A stretch of DNA of 64,000 bases from Brevibacterium sp. 239c. Lineage in GTDB: Bacteria > Actinomycetota > Actinomycetes > Actinomycetales > Brevibacteriaceae. The stretch lies in contig NZ_FXZH01000001.1 of assembly GCF_900169365.1 (NCBI RefSeq), positions 62,001-126,000 on the forward strand, in the 5' to 3' direction. Positions 53,379 to 60,687 of the stretch are shown piece by piece (within the stretch, counting starts at the first letter, position 1; each line of letters starts with the position of its first letter). Below the pieces are notes generated by a model. It made no database searches, had not been told where the DNA came from, and was given only the letters and a program-made list of their open reading frames with translations. The position numbers were made by a program, and so were the translations under genes.

Positions 53379-54898
53379 ACGATCAAGTCGAGCACGAACA
53401 GCAGTGGGATGGAACCCACCCACACGGCGGTGGTGATGCCCGACCAGCCCTTGATGGCATTGATGCCGTCGAGGCCGGTGAAGCGGGTGACGACCCAGAA
53501 GTACGAGTCGTTGAAGTAGGAGAAGACCATCGAGCCGGCGGTGCAGGCCATGACCGCGACCAATGGACTCAGGCCCAGGGGTGCGATGAGCGGGGCGGTG
53601 ACCGAGGCTGCGGTGATCATGGCGACCGTGCCCGATCCCTGTGCGATCCGGACCAGGGAAGCGATGAGGAAGGGCACGAGAAATGCCGGCAGACTGATCG
53701 AGGCGATGGCCTCGGCCAGAGCGTCGCCGACACCGGATTCGGTGAGCACCTTGCCGAAGGCTCCACCGGCGCCGGTGATGAGCAGGATGAGACCCGCCGA
53801 GGCTGCGGCGTCGGCCAACCAGTTCTGCACCTTATTGCGCGGCGTCACGCGAGGCAGCAGGGTGTAGACGGCGAGGACGAGTCCGATCATGAGCGCGATG
53901 ACCGGGTTGCCGAGGAATGCCAGCGGGGCCACCCAGGATGAGGGCTCGTAGGCGTCGCCGGAGAGTTCGCCCTGAGCGTTCTTGTCAATCGCCGTCGATA
54001 CGGTGTTGGCGACGATGAGAAGCAGGGGAACGATGAGCGGGAGGAATCCGAGGAAGGCTCCCGGCTTCTTCGTTGAGCCGGTTTCAGTATTGACGGTGTC
54101 CGCTGTGTTCACGGTGTCCGCGTTGTCACCGGAGCCTGCTGTGGTGACAGTATCTGCGTCTTCCCCGGTGATGGTGGTGACGCCACCGTGACCAGCGACT
54201 TCGCCGCCGTCAATAGCGTGTGATTCCGCCGAGGTGGCGGTGACCGAGCCGTACACCTCACGCTTGACTGCGGAGTTGAGCACGGGTTCGAGCTTCGGGC
54301 CGATCCAGCGAGCGTAGATGACGACGACCGGGAGAAGGATGACGGTGAAGATGACGCCGGTGAGGATGACTGATCCGATGTCGGCGCCGAGGATGCCCGT
54401 TGCCGCGAGCGGTCCCGGGGTCGGCGGGACCATGTGGTGAGTCAGCGTCATGCCGCAGCCCAGCGCGAGTGCGAGGGTGACGTAGCCGCCGCGCTTGACG
54501 CGGGCGATGGAGCGGGCCAGAGGGTTCATGATGACGTAGCCGGAGTCGCAGAAGACCGGGATGGACACGAGCGAGCCGACGGTGCCCATGGCCCAGGGTT
54601 CACGGCCCTTGCCGAAGGCGCTCAGGAAGGCACGGGCCAGTGAGTCTGCGGCTCCGGAGACCTCGAGGATCTTGCCGATTCCAACTCCCAAGCCGATGAC
54701 GATGCCGATGCTGGCCAGAGTGTTGCCGAAGCCGGTGGTGATGGCGTCCACGAGTGAGAGCAGATCCTGACCGGCGACGATGCCGGTGACGACCGCTGCA
54801 GTGAGAAGTGCGATGAAGGCGTCGAGACGGGTCGCCAAGACGATGACGACGATCGTCGCGATCCCGGCGATGAGCGCCAGAATGAGTTGCAGATCCAT
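53375..54898 (-). CDS. GntP-family gluconate/acid-sugar permease with acidic central insert
   Basis: A 507-residue permease of the GntP family, first gene of the operon and likely importer of the acid sugar. Family landmarks are FGNTLASIGIVIGLGVGIGKILEVSGA, SIPVFCDSGYVIMNPLARS, LTHHMVPPTPGPLAA and, near the end, AQGSGTVAMITAASVTAPL. Between the two halves (about residues 225-270) is a low-complexity Asp/Thr/Val/Asn stretch with ADTVTTAGSGDNADTVNTA-like repeats, longer than the family norm. GGAGGA lies 5 nt before ATG 54898. The stop overlaps the kinase start. Confidence 0.92.
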   Translation of the reverse strand: MDLQLILALIAGIATIVVIVLATRLDAFIALLTAAVVTGIVAGQDLLSLVDAITTGFGNTLASIGIVIGLGVGIGKILEVSGAADSLARAFLSAFGKGREPWAMGTVGSLVSIPVFCDSGYVIMNPLARSIARVKRGGYVTLALALGCGMTLTHHMVPPTPGPLAATGILGADIGSVILTGVIFTVILLPVVVIYARWIGPKLEPVLNSAVKREVYGSVTATSAESHAIDGGEVAGHGGVTTITGEDADTVTTAGSGDNADTVNTADTVNTETGSTKKPGAFLGFLPLIVPLLLIVANTVSTAIDKNAQGELSGDAYEPSSWVAPLAFLGNPVIALMIGLVLAVYTLLPRVTPRNKVQNWLADAAASAGLILLITGAGGAFGKVLTESGVGDALAEAIASISLPAFLVPFLIASLVRIAQGSGTVAMITAASVTAPLIAPLGLSPLVAVMACTAGSMVFSYFNDSYFWVVTRFTGLDGINAIKGWSGITTAVWVGSIPLLFVLDLIV

Positions 54899-55057
54899 GA
54901 GATCCTCCGCGGTGAGGCCGACTCGCTCAGCGAGCCGGGGTTGATCCGAGTCGACTCTCGGGGTGGCCCGGGGCCCGGGACATTCAGGTTGCCTGGGCCT
55001 CGGTGGAGAGCCGCGCACAGGCGATGAACATGAGAGTCGAATGTAAAGTTGAACAGC

Positions 55058-55076
55058 ATGAGCAAGTATTGCTCAT
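55058..55076. promoter_or_regulatory. Perfect palindrome upstream of the gntP-kinase-pdxA-deoR operon
   Basis: ATGAGCAA-GTA-TTGCTCAT is an 8-bp perfect inverted repeat with a 3-bp centre, 159 bp upstream of the GntP start. It is the best operator candidate for the operon's DeoR regulator. The surrounding 55030-55105 is AT-rich, as expected for a promoter. Confidence 0.5.
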
Positions 55077-55115
55077 ACATGAACATATATGCAATGTCTG
55101 CCTGTTCGAGGAAGT

Positions 55116-55171
55116 TGGTCGGTGCCTGCGGGGCGAAATATCGCTGATATCCGACCCGCAGGCACCGACTA
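55116..55171. repeat. Long palindrome, copy 1, at the 3' end of the DUF559 gene
   Basis: The 15-bp arm GTCGGTGCCTGCGGG (55118-55132) pairs perfectly with 55155-55169. Inside, ATATC-GCT-GATAT forms a second small hairpin. The element shares GTCGGTGCCT, GGGGCGAAAT and AGGCACCGACTA with copy 2 at 56451-56508. The DUF559 stop codon TAG lies in the outer end of the right arm, so the element begins exactly where the gene ends. It could also terminate transcription. Confidence 0.8.
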
Positions 55172-56131
55172 CCGAGACCCACGCCGTGGTTTTGGAAGGT
55201 AGGCCGCGAGGAGCTTGCCGAAAGTGTCCATGTCGGTGCGTTTTGAGACCCGCAGAACCGTCCAGCCTTCGGCCTCCAACAGCTGTCGACGCTCGATGTC
55301 GGCGGCGAATTGTCCCGGCGACGTGCGATGGTGATCGCCCTCGTACTCAATGGCCAGTTTCAGGTCTGGGTACCCGAGGTCGGGGTGGAGCACCACATTC
55401 TTCAACCCACAAGTGATAACTGGATGAACCTGAGGCTCGGGGAAGCCCTGATGGACGATCCACACTCTCAACCACGTCTCCATCGGCGAGTCGACGGAAT
55501 AGCGAACCAGGCTGATGGCCTGCTGCAGCTTCTTGCGACTTCGTACCCGTTTTCGTGCACCCAGCTCAGATCGCATCAGTTCAACTGATGTCGTTGGTCC
55601 AGTGAACCGTTTGGATATGGCGGCATCTCCCATTTGAACGAGCTCCGAGAGGTAGAGCATCGGGGCCACCTCAACCATCAGTTGAGGGACCGAGATGAGA
55701 GGAATGGCGAAGTAGTCGACGGCATCGATCCGTCGATGCCGGTGGAGGGTTACGCCTGGGCGGTTGATCTTGCTGCTCGATTCCCTGCCAGCGACATGAA
55801 GATCGGAGTCAGTGATTCGTCTTGGCACAGGTAGTCCGAAGAGGCGAGCCGCGGTCCACAGTGAGCCGACGACATCTGGCCGAAGCAGTTGGAGCCCGGA
55901 CAGCCTGGTCGCCTCGCGAGTCCAATTGGTTCCGGCCCAAATTGGGGTCGGCACTTCGCCGACGTCAGTGCTGTCGATCCACACATTGCGATAGATCTGC
56001 ACGTACTGAGGATTCGTCTTCAGCGCATAAGACGTGACACCTCTGGACGCGCCATCGTCTCTGGTGAACGGAGTCGGTACCGGTTGGAACTTCATCGGTC
56101 TTGAATGCCAGTAAGTCATAGTGGCCAACAC
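55169..56131 (-). CDS. DUF559 (Vsr/PD-(D/E)XK-fold) protein with AbiEi-like N-terminus
   Basis: A protein of up to 320 residues. The N-terminal part (TRDDGASRGVTSYALKTNPQYVQIYRNVWI) fits the winged-helix AbiEi-like domain often fused to DUF559 in actinobacteria. The C-terminal 110 residues carry the nuclease fold: a helix with SPMETWLR, then YPDLKLAIEYEGDHH with the Asp and Glu-x-Glu metal residues, then ERRQLLEAEGWTVLRVSK. The start is unsettled: GTG 56131, ATG 56119 or ATG 56095 (MKFQPVPTPF); none has a clear ribosome-binding site. It is flanked by related palindromes at 55116-55171 and 56451-56508. Its function is unknown; a nuclease acting on the palindromes is conceivable. Confidence 0.8.
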   Translation of the reverse strand: MLATMTYWHSRPMKFQPVPTPFTRDDGASRGVTSYALKTNPQYVQIYRNVWIDSTDVGEVPTPIWAGTNWTREATRLSGLQLLRPDVVGSLWTAARLFGLPVPRRITDSDLHVAGRESSSKINRPGVTLHRHRRIDAVDYFAIPLISVPQLMVEVAPMLYLSELVQMGDAAISKRFTGPTTSVELMRSELGARKRVRSRKKLQQAISLVRYSVDSPMETWLRVWIVHQGFPEPQVHPVITCGLKNVVLHPDLGYPDLKLAIEYEGDHHRTSPGQFAADIERRQLLEAEGWTVLRVSKRTDMDTFGKLLAAYLPKPRRGSR

Positions 56132-56450
56132 TGAGCGGCTATCGCTACGGCGTCTAGTGTGCGAAACCGACCAGTGGATAGTGCAGAACCTTCCACAGGC
56201 AATCTACGTCGAAGTGCCAACGAGCGGTGTCGAAGCGAATCTGATCGAGTGACGTATCTTGTCTCAACGGTCGGGGTGTTTGTGCAGGCCACAGCTGTGC
56301 GGACGTCCTGGAGCTGCTTGCCGCCAATATTCGACTCATCTTGATGGCGAAGCTGCGGCCGGGAATGGTGCCGTTGTGCACAGGCAGAAGATCGCAAGTG
56401 GGTGCTCGAGGCAGGGGGCGGCAGTCCGATCCGTGGTCGCTGTAGAAGCG

Positions 56451-56508
56451 ATAGTCGGTGCCTCAGGGGCGAAATCGACTCGAATTTCGCCCCTGAGGCA
56501 CCGACTAT
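56451..56508. repeat. Long perfect palindrome, copy 2
   Basis: Two 25-nt arms, 56451-56475 and 56484-56508, are perfectly complementary around an 8-nt loop (CGACTCGA). The outer part (ATAGTCGGTGCCT) is shared with copy 1. The middle differs, TCAGGGG here versus TGCGGGG in copy 1, and the opposite arm differs to match, so base pairing is conserved. Confidence 0.85.
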
Positions 56509-56645
56509 GAGCGGTCCTCCCGGGAAGCGCTTGTGTGGGGTTGTATCGGGGATGCATTTTCAATGCTCGCTGGAATGCCAGTGCTGGTGGCATTCGTGGA
56601 CTCGAAGCGCTCGGGCTGGAGGCTCTTTGAGGGGTGGCCAAGCGG

Positions 56646-56789
56646 AGCGTTGTGACAGACCGGACCGCGATGCCCGACGGGACCGCGATGCCCGACTTGA
56701 CCGCGATGCCCGACGGGACCGCGATGCCCGACCGGAACGCGGTGACAGACCGGACCGCGATGCCCGACGGGACCGCGGTGGTCGACAGG
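56646..56789 (+). repeat. 18-bp tandem repeat, eight units
   Basis: Eight contiguous 18-bp units run from 56646 to 56789. The commonest unit is ACCGCGATGCCCGACGGG; units 1, 3 and 6 after the first are identical, and the first, fifth and last are divergent. There are no spacers, which excludes CRISPR. In one plus frame it encodes a TAMPDG-like hexapeptide repeat, but the frame then runs antisense to the dioxygenase gene. Confidence 0.85.
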
Positions 56790-56933
56790 AGGGGCGTGAG
56801 GGAGCGGAGGCTGCGAATCGCCTACTGCAGACTTCCCACGGCGGTGACGGAGGACTCACCGCTGCGATTACTGCAGGCTCCCCGCGAGGTTGACTGCGGA
56901 CTGTGGGTCGCGTGCGAGGCGATCGCCTTGAGG

Positions 56934-57887
56934 CTACCGCGTGAGAGTCTGATCGACGGAGCTGCCGCCGATACCCAGTGTGACCTGCGTACCCCATGGA
57001 TCGGAGACCTGCACCGAGCGGCCGTCGTCGGCGAACTGCAAGTTGCGGGCCTTCAGGCGAGCGACGAGTGCGTCGAGATCCTCGCGGCCCGGAACGGTGA
57101 TGGCGACGTCGCCGAGGCCGAGGCTGGCAGCACGGGGGCCGGCACCGCGACTGTTCCAGGTGTTCATTGCGACGTGGTGGTGGTACCCACCGGCGGCGGC
57201 GAAGAGGACGCCCGGCATCGAAGCCAGGGTCGGTTCGAAGCCGAGGGCGTCGACGTAGAACCTGCGGGCGGTCGGCACGTCGCCGACCTGCAGGTGGACG
57301 TGACCGATGATGCCCGGAAGCGTATTGGCCTTCGCCAGAGTCTGCTCGTCGAGGTGCTCGGCCAGGAAGGCGTTCGGGTCGAGGTAGATCGAGTCCATGG
57401 CGACTTCGCCATCGGCTGAGTGCTTCCATTCGGAGCGGGCGCGGTCGACATAGAGTTCGATGCCGTTGCCCTCTGGGTCGGTGAAGTAGAAGGCCTCGCT
57501 GACAAGGTGGTCGCTCGACCCGACGAACTGGCTGTTCGTGTTCTGCGCGGCGTGAGCAACAGTCGCAGCCAGGGAAGCCTGGTCCTCGAACAGGAATGCG
57601 GTGTGGAAGAGGCCGGCCTGGCTGGAGTCGACGCCGGGCAGATTAGGCGTGGCTACGAGCTTGACCAGGGGAGTAGTGCCACGGCCGAGAACACGGTGGA
57701 TCTCATCGCCGCGCGAGACCTCTTCGAGGGGTTCCATTGCGAGGGCGCTGGAGTAGTAGGTCGACATCTTCTCCAGATCGCCGACGCGCAGGGTGACGGC
57801 GTCCATTCCGGTGTCGGCGCTGAGCAGGGTGTCATTGACGACGGGAGACTCGGTGGCGGATGCGGTGGTGTTCTCGGTGACGGTCAT
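56934..57887 (-). CDS. CatE-type extradiol dioxygenase (two VOC domains)
   Basis: A 317-residue protein of the catechol-2,3-dioxygenase family (COG2514 type). Domain 1 has GLFHTAFLF (about 92-100) and DHLVSEAFYFTDPEGNGIELYVDR (126-149). Domain 2 has IIGHVHLQVGD (193-203) and YHHHVAMNTWNSRGAG (235-250), strong markers of this family, and ends in DPWGTQVTLGIG. It is expected to open a catechol ring next to the hydroxyls using Fe(II) and O2. ATG 57887 is chosen because GGAGGA lies 4-5 nt upstream. It is divergent from a TPP enzyme, with a palindrome between them. Confidence 0.88.
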   Translation of the reverse strand: MTVTENTTASATESPVVNDTLLSADTGMDAVTLRVGDLEKMSTYYSSALAMEPLEEVSRGDEIHRVLGRGTTPLVKLVATPNLPGVDSSQAGLFHTAFLFEDQASLAATVAHAAQNTNSQFVGSSDHLVSEAFYFTDPEGNGIELYVDRARSEWKHSADGEVAMDSIYLDPNAFLAEHLDEQTLAKANTLPGIIGHVHLQVGDVPTARRFYVDALGFEPTLASMPGVLFAAAGGYHHHVAMNTWNSRGAGPRAASLGLGDVAITVPGREDLDALVARLKARNLQFADDGRSVQVSDPWGTQVTLGIGGSSVDQTLTR

Positions 57888-57927
57888 GACGTCCTCCAGG
57901 CTGAGCGAATGGTTGCGATCCAAGTAG

Positions 57928-57939
57928 TTGAATCTTCAA
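57928..57939. promoter_or_regulatory. Inverted repeat in the catE/TPP-enzyme divergent region
   Basis: TTGAA-TC-TTCAA lies 41 bp upstream of the dioxygenase start within an AT-rich patch (57925-57952). MarR/HxlR-type regulators bind repeats of this size. No regulator gene is adjacent. Confidence 0.4.
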
Positions 57940-58099
57940 TTATTATTGTACAGGGGTGTAACCGCCAGGGCAAGGCTAATATTCCCGGTCACTGATTCAG
58001 ACGAGCGAGCAGCACGGCAGCACGGCGTGATATGACAGAACGAACCGCTGACCGTGGACGCCGAAGGCTTCCATGGCCGACTTCAAGGGAGATGATGGC

Positions 58100-59689
58100 A
58101 TGAATGGCGCCGAGAGCCTGCTGGAGACACTGGGTCACAACGGAATCGAAGTCTGCTTCGCCAACCCCGGCACCTCGGAGATGCATTTCGTGGCGGCCCT
58201 GGATCGGCAGCCTCACGTCCGCGGTGTGCTCGGCCTTTTCGAGGGCGTTGTCACCGGGGCCGCCGACGGCTACTCGCGAATGCTCGACAAGCCCGCGGCC
58301 ACGCTGCTGCACCTGGGGCCGGGTGCCGCCAATGGCCTCTCGAGTCTCCACAACGCACTCCGGGCTCGGACCTCGATGGTCAACATCATCGGCGATCATG
58401 CCGGCTACCACCGGAGCCTCGACGCACCCCTGACCTCTGACATCGAAGGGGCACTGCGGCCCTTCAGCAACTGGGTGCGCACCTCACCATCGGCGAACTC
58501 CATCGCCAAGGACGCAGCAGATGCCATCGGCTACAGCCTCTCGGGACAGATCAGTTCGCTCATCCTTCCCGCCGATACCGCGTGGAACACCGCCGATGAG
58601 TACACTCAGCCACCGAATGCGGTCGCACCCACCTCGCCGTCGATCAACCCGGCCGAGGTGGAAGCGGCGGCGGCACGTCTGAGGGAGGCCGGCCCCCGGA
58701 CTGCCATCCTCCTCGGTGGACGTGCTCTGCGCTCATCGCAGCTCGAGGTCGCCGCCAGAATTGCTGAGGCGAGCGGTGCCACTCTGCTGGCAGAGACCTT
58801 CGCAGCACGGACCGAACGAGGTGCCGGGCGGCCCACAGTGACGAAGATTCCGTATCCGGTCGAACCGTCCGTTGAGCTTCTGAAGAACTTCGACGCGCTC
58901 ATCTTCGTTGACGCGAAACCGCCCGTCGCCTTCTTCGCCTACCCGGACAAGCCGAGTGTGCTCACCGCACCTGGCACCACCTTCTACACGCTCAGCCCCA
59001 TCGGTGCTGATTCGCTGCAGGCACTTGAGGACCTTCGCGAGGCGTTCGAGGCAGGGCCGGTAGGCAATCACTTCGCCGAGGCGGCCAGCAGTTCAGCTGG
59101 TCACCCTTCTTTGCGTGCGGAGCTGGCTCCGGCTTCTGTTCCCAGTGGCACCGTCACCGCGGCGAAACTCGCCGCGTGGCTCTCGGGTGCCATCCCCGAG
59201 AACGCGATCGTCCTCGACGAATCCATCACCACGGGCCGGGACTTCTACGCACAGACGGCCACATCGCAGCCCCACGACTACCTCGGCGGAACCGGTGGGT
59301 CCATCGGGTGGGCGCTTCCCGTCGGTGCTGGAGCTGCGATCTCGAGCCCCGACCGGAAGGTCATCGTCTTAGAATCCGACGGTTCGGGGATGTACAACCC
59401 GCAGTCTCTGTGGACCTACGCGCGGGAGCAGCTCGACATCGTCGTCCTCATCTTCGCCAACCGGAAATATCAGATTCTGCGCAATGAGATGTCCAATGTC
59501 GGTGTCCCCGACTTCGGGCCGAAAGCCGAATCTCTGCTCGACATCGGCAACCCCGCCATCGACTGGGTCTCGCTGTCCCACGGCATGGGTGTGCCAGCCA
59601 CGCGAGTAGAGACCATCGAGGACCTCGACCGCGACTTCCGCGCAGGCTTGGCTGATTCGGGACCACGACTCATAGAGGTTCTCGTCTGA
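58100..59689 (+). CDS. Thiamine-diphosphate-dependent enzyme, acetolactate synthase large-subunit type
   Basis: A 529-residue three-domain TPP enzyme. The catalytic Glu48 lies in RGVLGLFEGVVTGAADGYSR, the central domain has RTAILLGGRALRSSQLEVAARIAE, and the cofactor motif is ESDGSGMYNPQSLWTYAREQLDIVVLIFANRKYQIL. No small regulatory subunit gene follows, and the biosynthetic ilvBN context is missing, so a catabolic carboligase or decarboxylase (benzoylformate-decarboxylase-like) is as likely as acetolactate synthesis. ATG 58100 is chosen over 58073 because AAGGGAG (58085-58091) is well spaced for it. It is divergent from the dioxygenase. Confidence 0.85.
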   Translation: MNGAESLLETLGHNGIEVCFANPGTSEMHFVAALDRQPHVRGVLGLFEGVVTGAADGYSRMLDKPAATLLHLGPGAANGLSSLHNALRARTSMVNIIGDHAGYHRSLDAPLTSDIEGALRPFSNWVRTSPSANSIAKDAADAIGYSLSGQISSLILPADTAWNTADEYTQPPNAVAPTSPSINPAEVEAAAARLREAGPRTAILLGGRALRSSQLEVAARIAEASGATLLAETFAARTERGAGRPTVTKIPYPVEPSVELLKNFDALIFVDAKPPVAFFAYPDKPSVLTAPGTTFYTLSPIGADSLQALEDLREAFEAGPVGNHFAEAASSSAGHPSLRAELAPASVPSGTVTAAKLAAWLSGAIPENAIVLDESITTGRDFYAQTATSQPHDYLGGTGGSIGWALPVGAGAAISSPDRKVIVLESDGSGMYNPQSLWTYAREQLDIVVLIFANRKYQILRNEMSNVGVPDFGPKAESLLDIGNPAIDWVSLSHGMGVPATRVETIEDLDRDFRAGLADSGPRLIEVLV

Positions 59690-59720
59690 GGGTGGTTGAG
59701 GCCGAATAGTTTCCTAGTCG

Positions 59721-59951
59721 TCAGTCGAAATTGTCGCCTGCGTGAGATTCATCGATCGCCTCATGTGAGCCGTCTAGATTCCGATACAGCGTGACTCCCT
59801 CGTGCAGTGCGGTTGACTGCATCCGGGTCTCCGAACTGTCTTCGGTATATCCGACTTTCTCTCCCTGGCCGATATTCACGCTTTTGAATCGCCTGGCCAG
59901 GCGGATGATCGGGTTGGTGGATGTGTGTGATCTCTTCACTTCTGCGGTCAT
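59721..59951 (-). CDS. Small hypothetical protein, 76 aa
   Basis: I do not recognise a family. The 76-residue product is polar, with a basic N-terminal half (KRSHTSTNPIIRLARRFKSVNIGQGEK) and an acidic C-terminal half (DGSHEAIDESHAGDNFD). A perfect TATAAT on the minus strand (59990-59995) gives a leader of about 30 nt and supports real transcription. The start could also be GTG 59966, adding five residues. It is convergent with the TPP-enzyme gene. It may be a nucleic-acid-associated protein given its basic half, but this is speculative. Confidence 0.5.
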   Translation of the reverse strand: MTAEVKRSHTSTNPIIRLARRFKSVNIGQGEKVGYTEDSSETRMQSTALHEGVTLYRNLDGSHEAIDESHAGDNFD

Positions 59952-59989
59952 GATGATTCGCCCCACTTCATCGCAGATTCAGTGAATTG

Positions 59990-59995
59990 ATTATA
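59990..59995 (-). promoter_or_regulatory. Consensus -10 TATAAT upstream of the small ORF
   Basis: TATAAT reads on the minus strand about 40 bp before the small ORF's ATG. No convincing -35 is visible at 17 bp. Confidence 0.45.
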
Positions 59996-60097
59996 GCTCT
60001 GGCGGCTGGGAAAGCTCCTTGGAATCTGCCCGGAACGGTTGGGCTGGCGTGGTGGTCTGAATGGCACCCGGAGTGACGGTCGCTGACCAGATTTGGA

Positions 60098-60103
60098 TAG
60101 GGT
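60098..60103 (+). promoter_or_regulatory. -10 TAGGGT of the lipoprotein gene, leaderless
   Basis: TAGGGT ends 6 nt before ATG 60110, and there is no ribosome-binding site in between. Confidence 0.4.
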
Positions 60104-60109
60104 GGTGCC

Positions 60110-60607
60110 ATGAAGTCTGTCCCTCAGCTTGTCTCGGCAATAGCCGCGGCGCTCGCCCTTTCACTCAGCGGTTGCAGTGGCAGTGAGTCCGAGGCCGGTG
60201 ACATCGAGTCCGGTCAGGTCGCCGAGGTTCCCAGCAGTGACTTCGACACCACCGATGAGCTCGGTGACTTCCTTCGCGACACTGTCGCCGAGGTCCATGT
60301 GCACCGTGAGTCCGAGGGCAACCCGGACTTCGATCACAACAGAGACGCCGACCGCCTGCACGTCGAATTCCCTTCAAACGGCCAGGTGAACACCGATAAG
60401 AAGGCCACAGCTGATGCGGTTCAAGCCGCGGGCAGCGCCGAATTCGCCTATGACATGCTCATGGTCACCGGCACCACCGATGCAGGCACCTGGTCGTATA
60501 TGTTCAGCACCGACACCGTGGATGAGCTCACTGCCAGTGGCTCAGTCGTTGAAGCTGACTCCGTATGGGACTCCGCCGACCAGGACTTCGACTCCGTCCA
60601 TCGCTGA
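60110..60607 (+). CDS. Putative lipoprotein, 165 aa
   Basis: The N-terminus is a lipoprotein signal (KSVPQLVSAIAAALALSLS) ending at lipobox LSGC with Cys22. The mature part starts with an acidic Ser/Glu/Asp linker and continues as a soluble domain of about 130 residues with no recognised family (RLHVEFPSNGQVNTDKKATADAV, MLMVTGTTDAGTWSYMFS). It would sit on the outer face of the cytoplasmic membrane. The start is fixed by TAGGGT 6 nt upstream. It precedes the IclR gene by 80 bp on the same strand, which need not mean a functional link. Confidence 0.75.
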   Translation: MKSVPQLVSAIAAALALSLSGCSGSESEAGDIESGQVAEVPSSDFDTTDELGDFLRDTVAEVHVHRESEGNPDFDHNRDADRLHVEFPSNGQVNTDKKATADAVQAAGSAEFAYDMLMVTGTTDAGTWSYMFSTDTVDELTASGSVVEADSVWDSADQDFDSVHR

Positions 60608-60687
60608 GTCTGCAGGCAGTTGACAGTTCCACATCCAATGACGGATATTGCGATCATGCGACGAAGCAGTCAGTGCGGCAAACGAGA

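Larger units (their letters stand above)
56132..56933. other. Gene-poor region with palindrome and minisatellite (about 800 bp)
   Basis: No protein-coding gene is supported here. On the minus strand, 56154-56381 includes a stretch that reads like protein (LDQIRFDTARWHFDVDCLWKVLHY) without recognisable family or start, perhaps a gene remnant. The region holds a 58-bp palindromic element (56451-56508) and an 18-bp tandem repeat (56646-56789). All three plus frames stay open across the repeat, because 18 is a multiple of three, which creates misleading open frames. Confidence 0.6.

Noticed and set aside
55169..56131. DUF559 gene as half of a toxin-antitoxin system because of its AbiEi-like N-terminus
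   Set aside because: No AbiEii-like nucleotidyltransferase or other partner gene is adjacent on either side.
56646..56789. CRISPR array
   Set aside because: Units are contiguous with no spacers, and no cas genes are nearby.
56634..57419. Plus-strand frame of 261 codons starting in the 18-bp repeat
   Set aside because: The open frame results from the repeat length being a multiple of three, then continues antisense to the dioxygenase.
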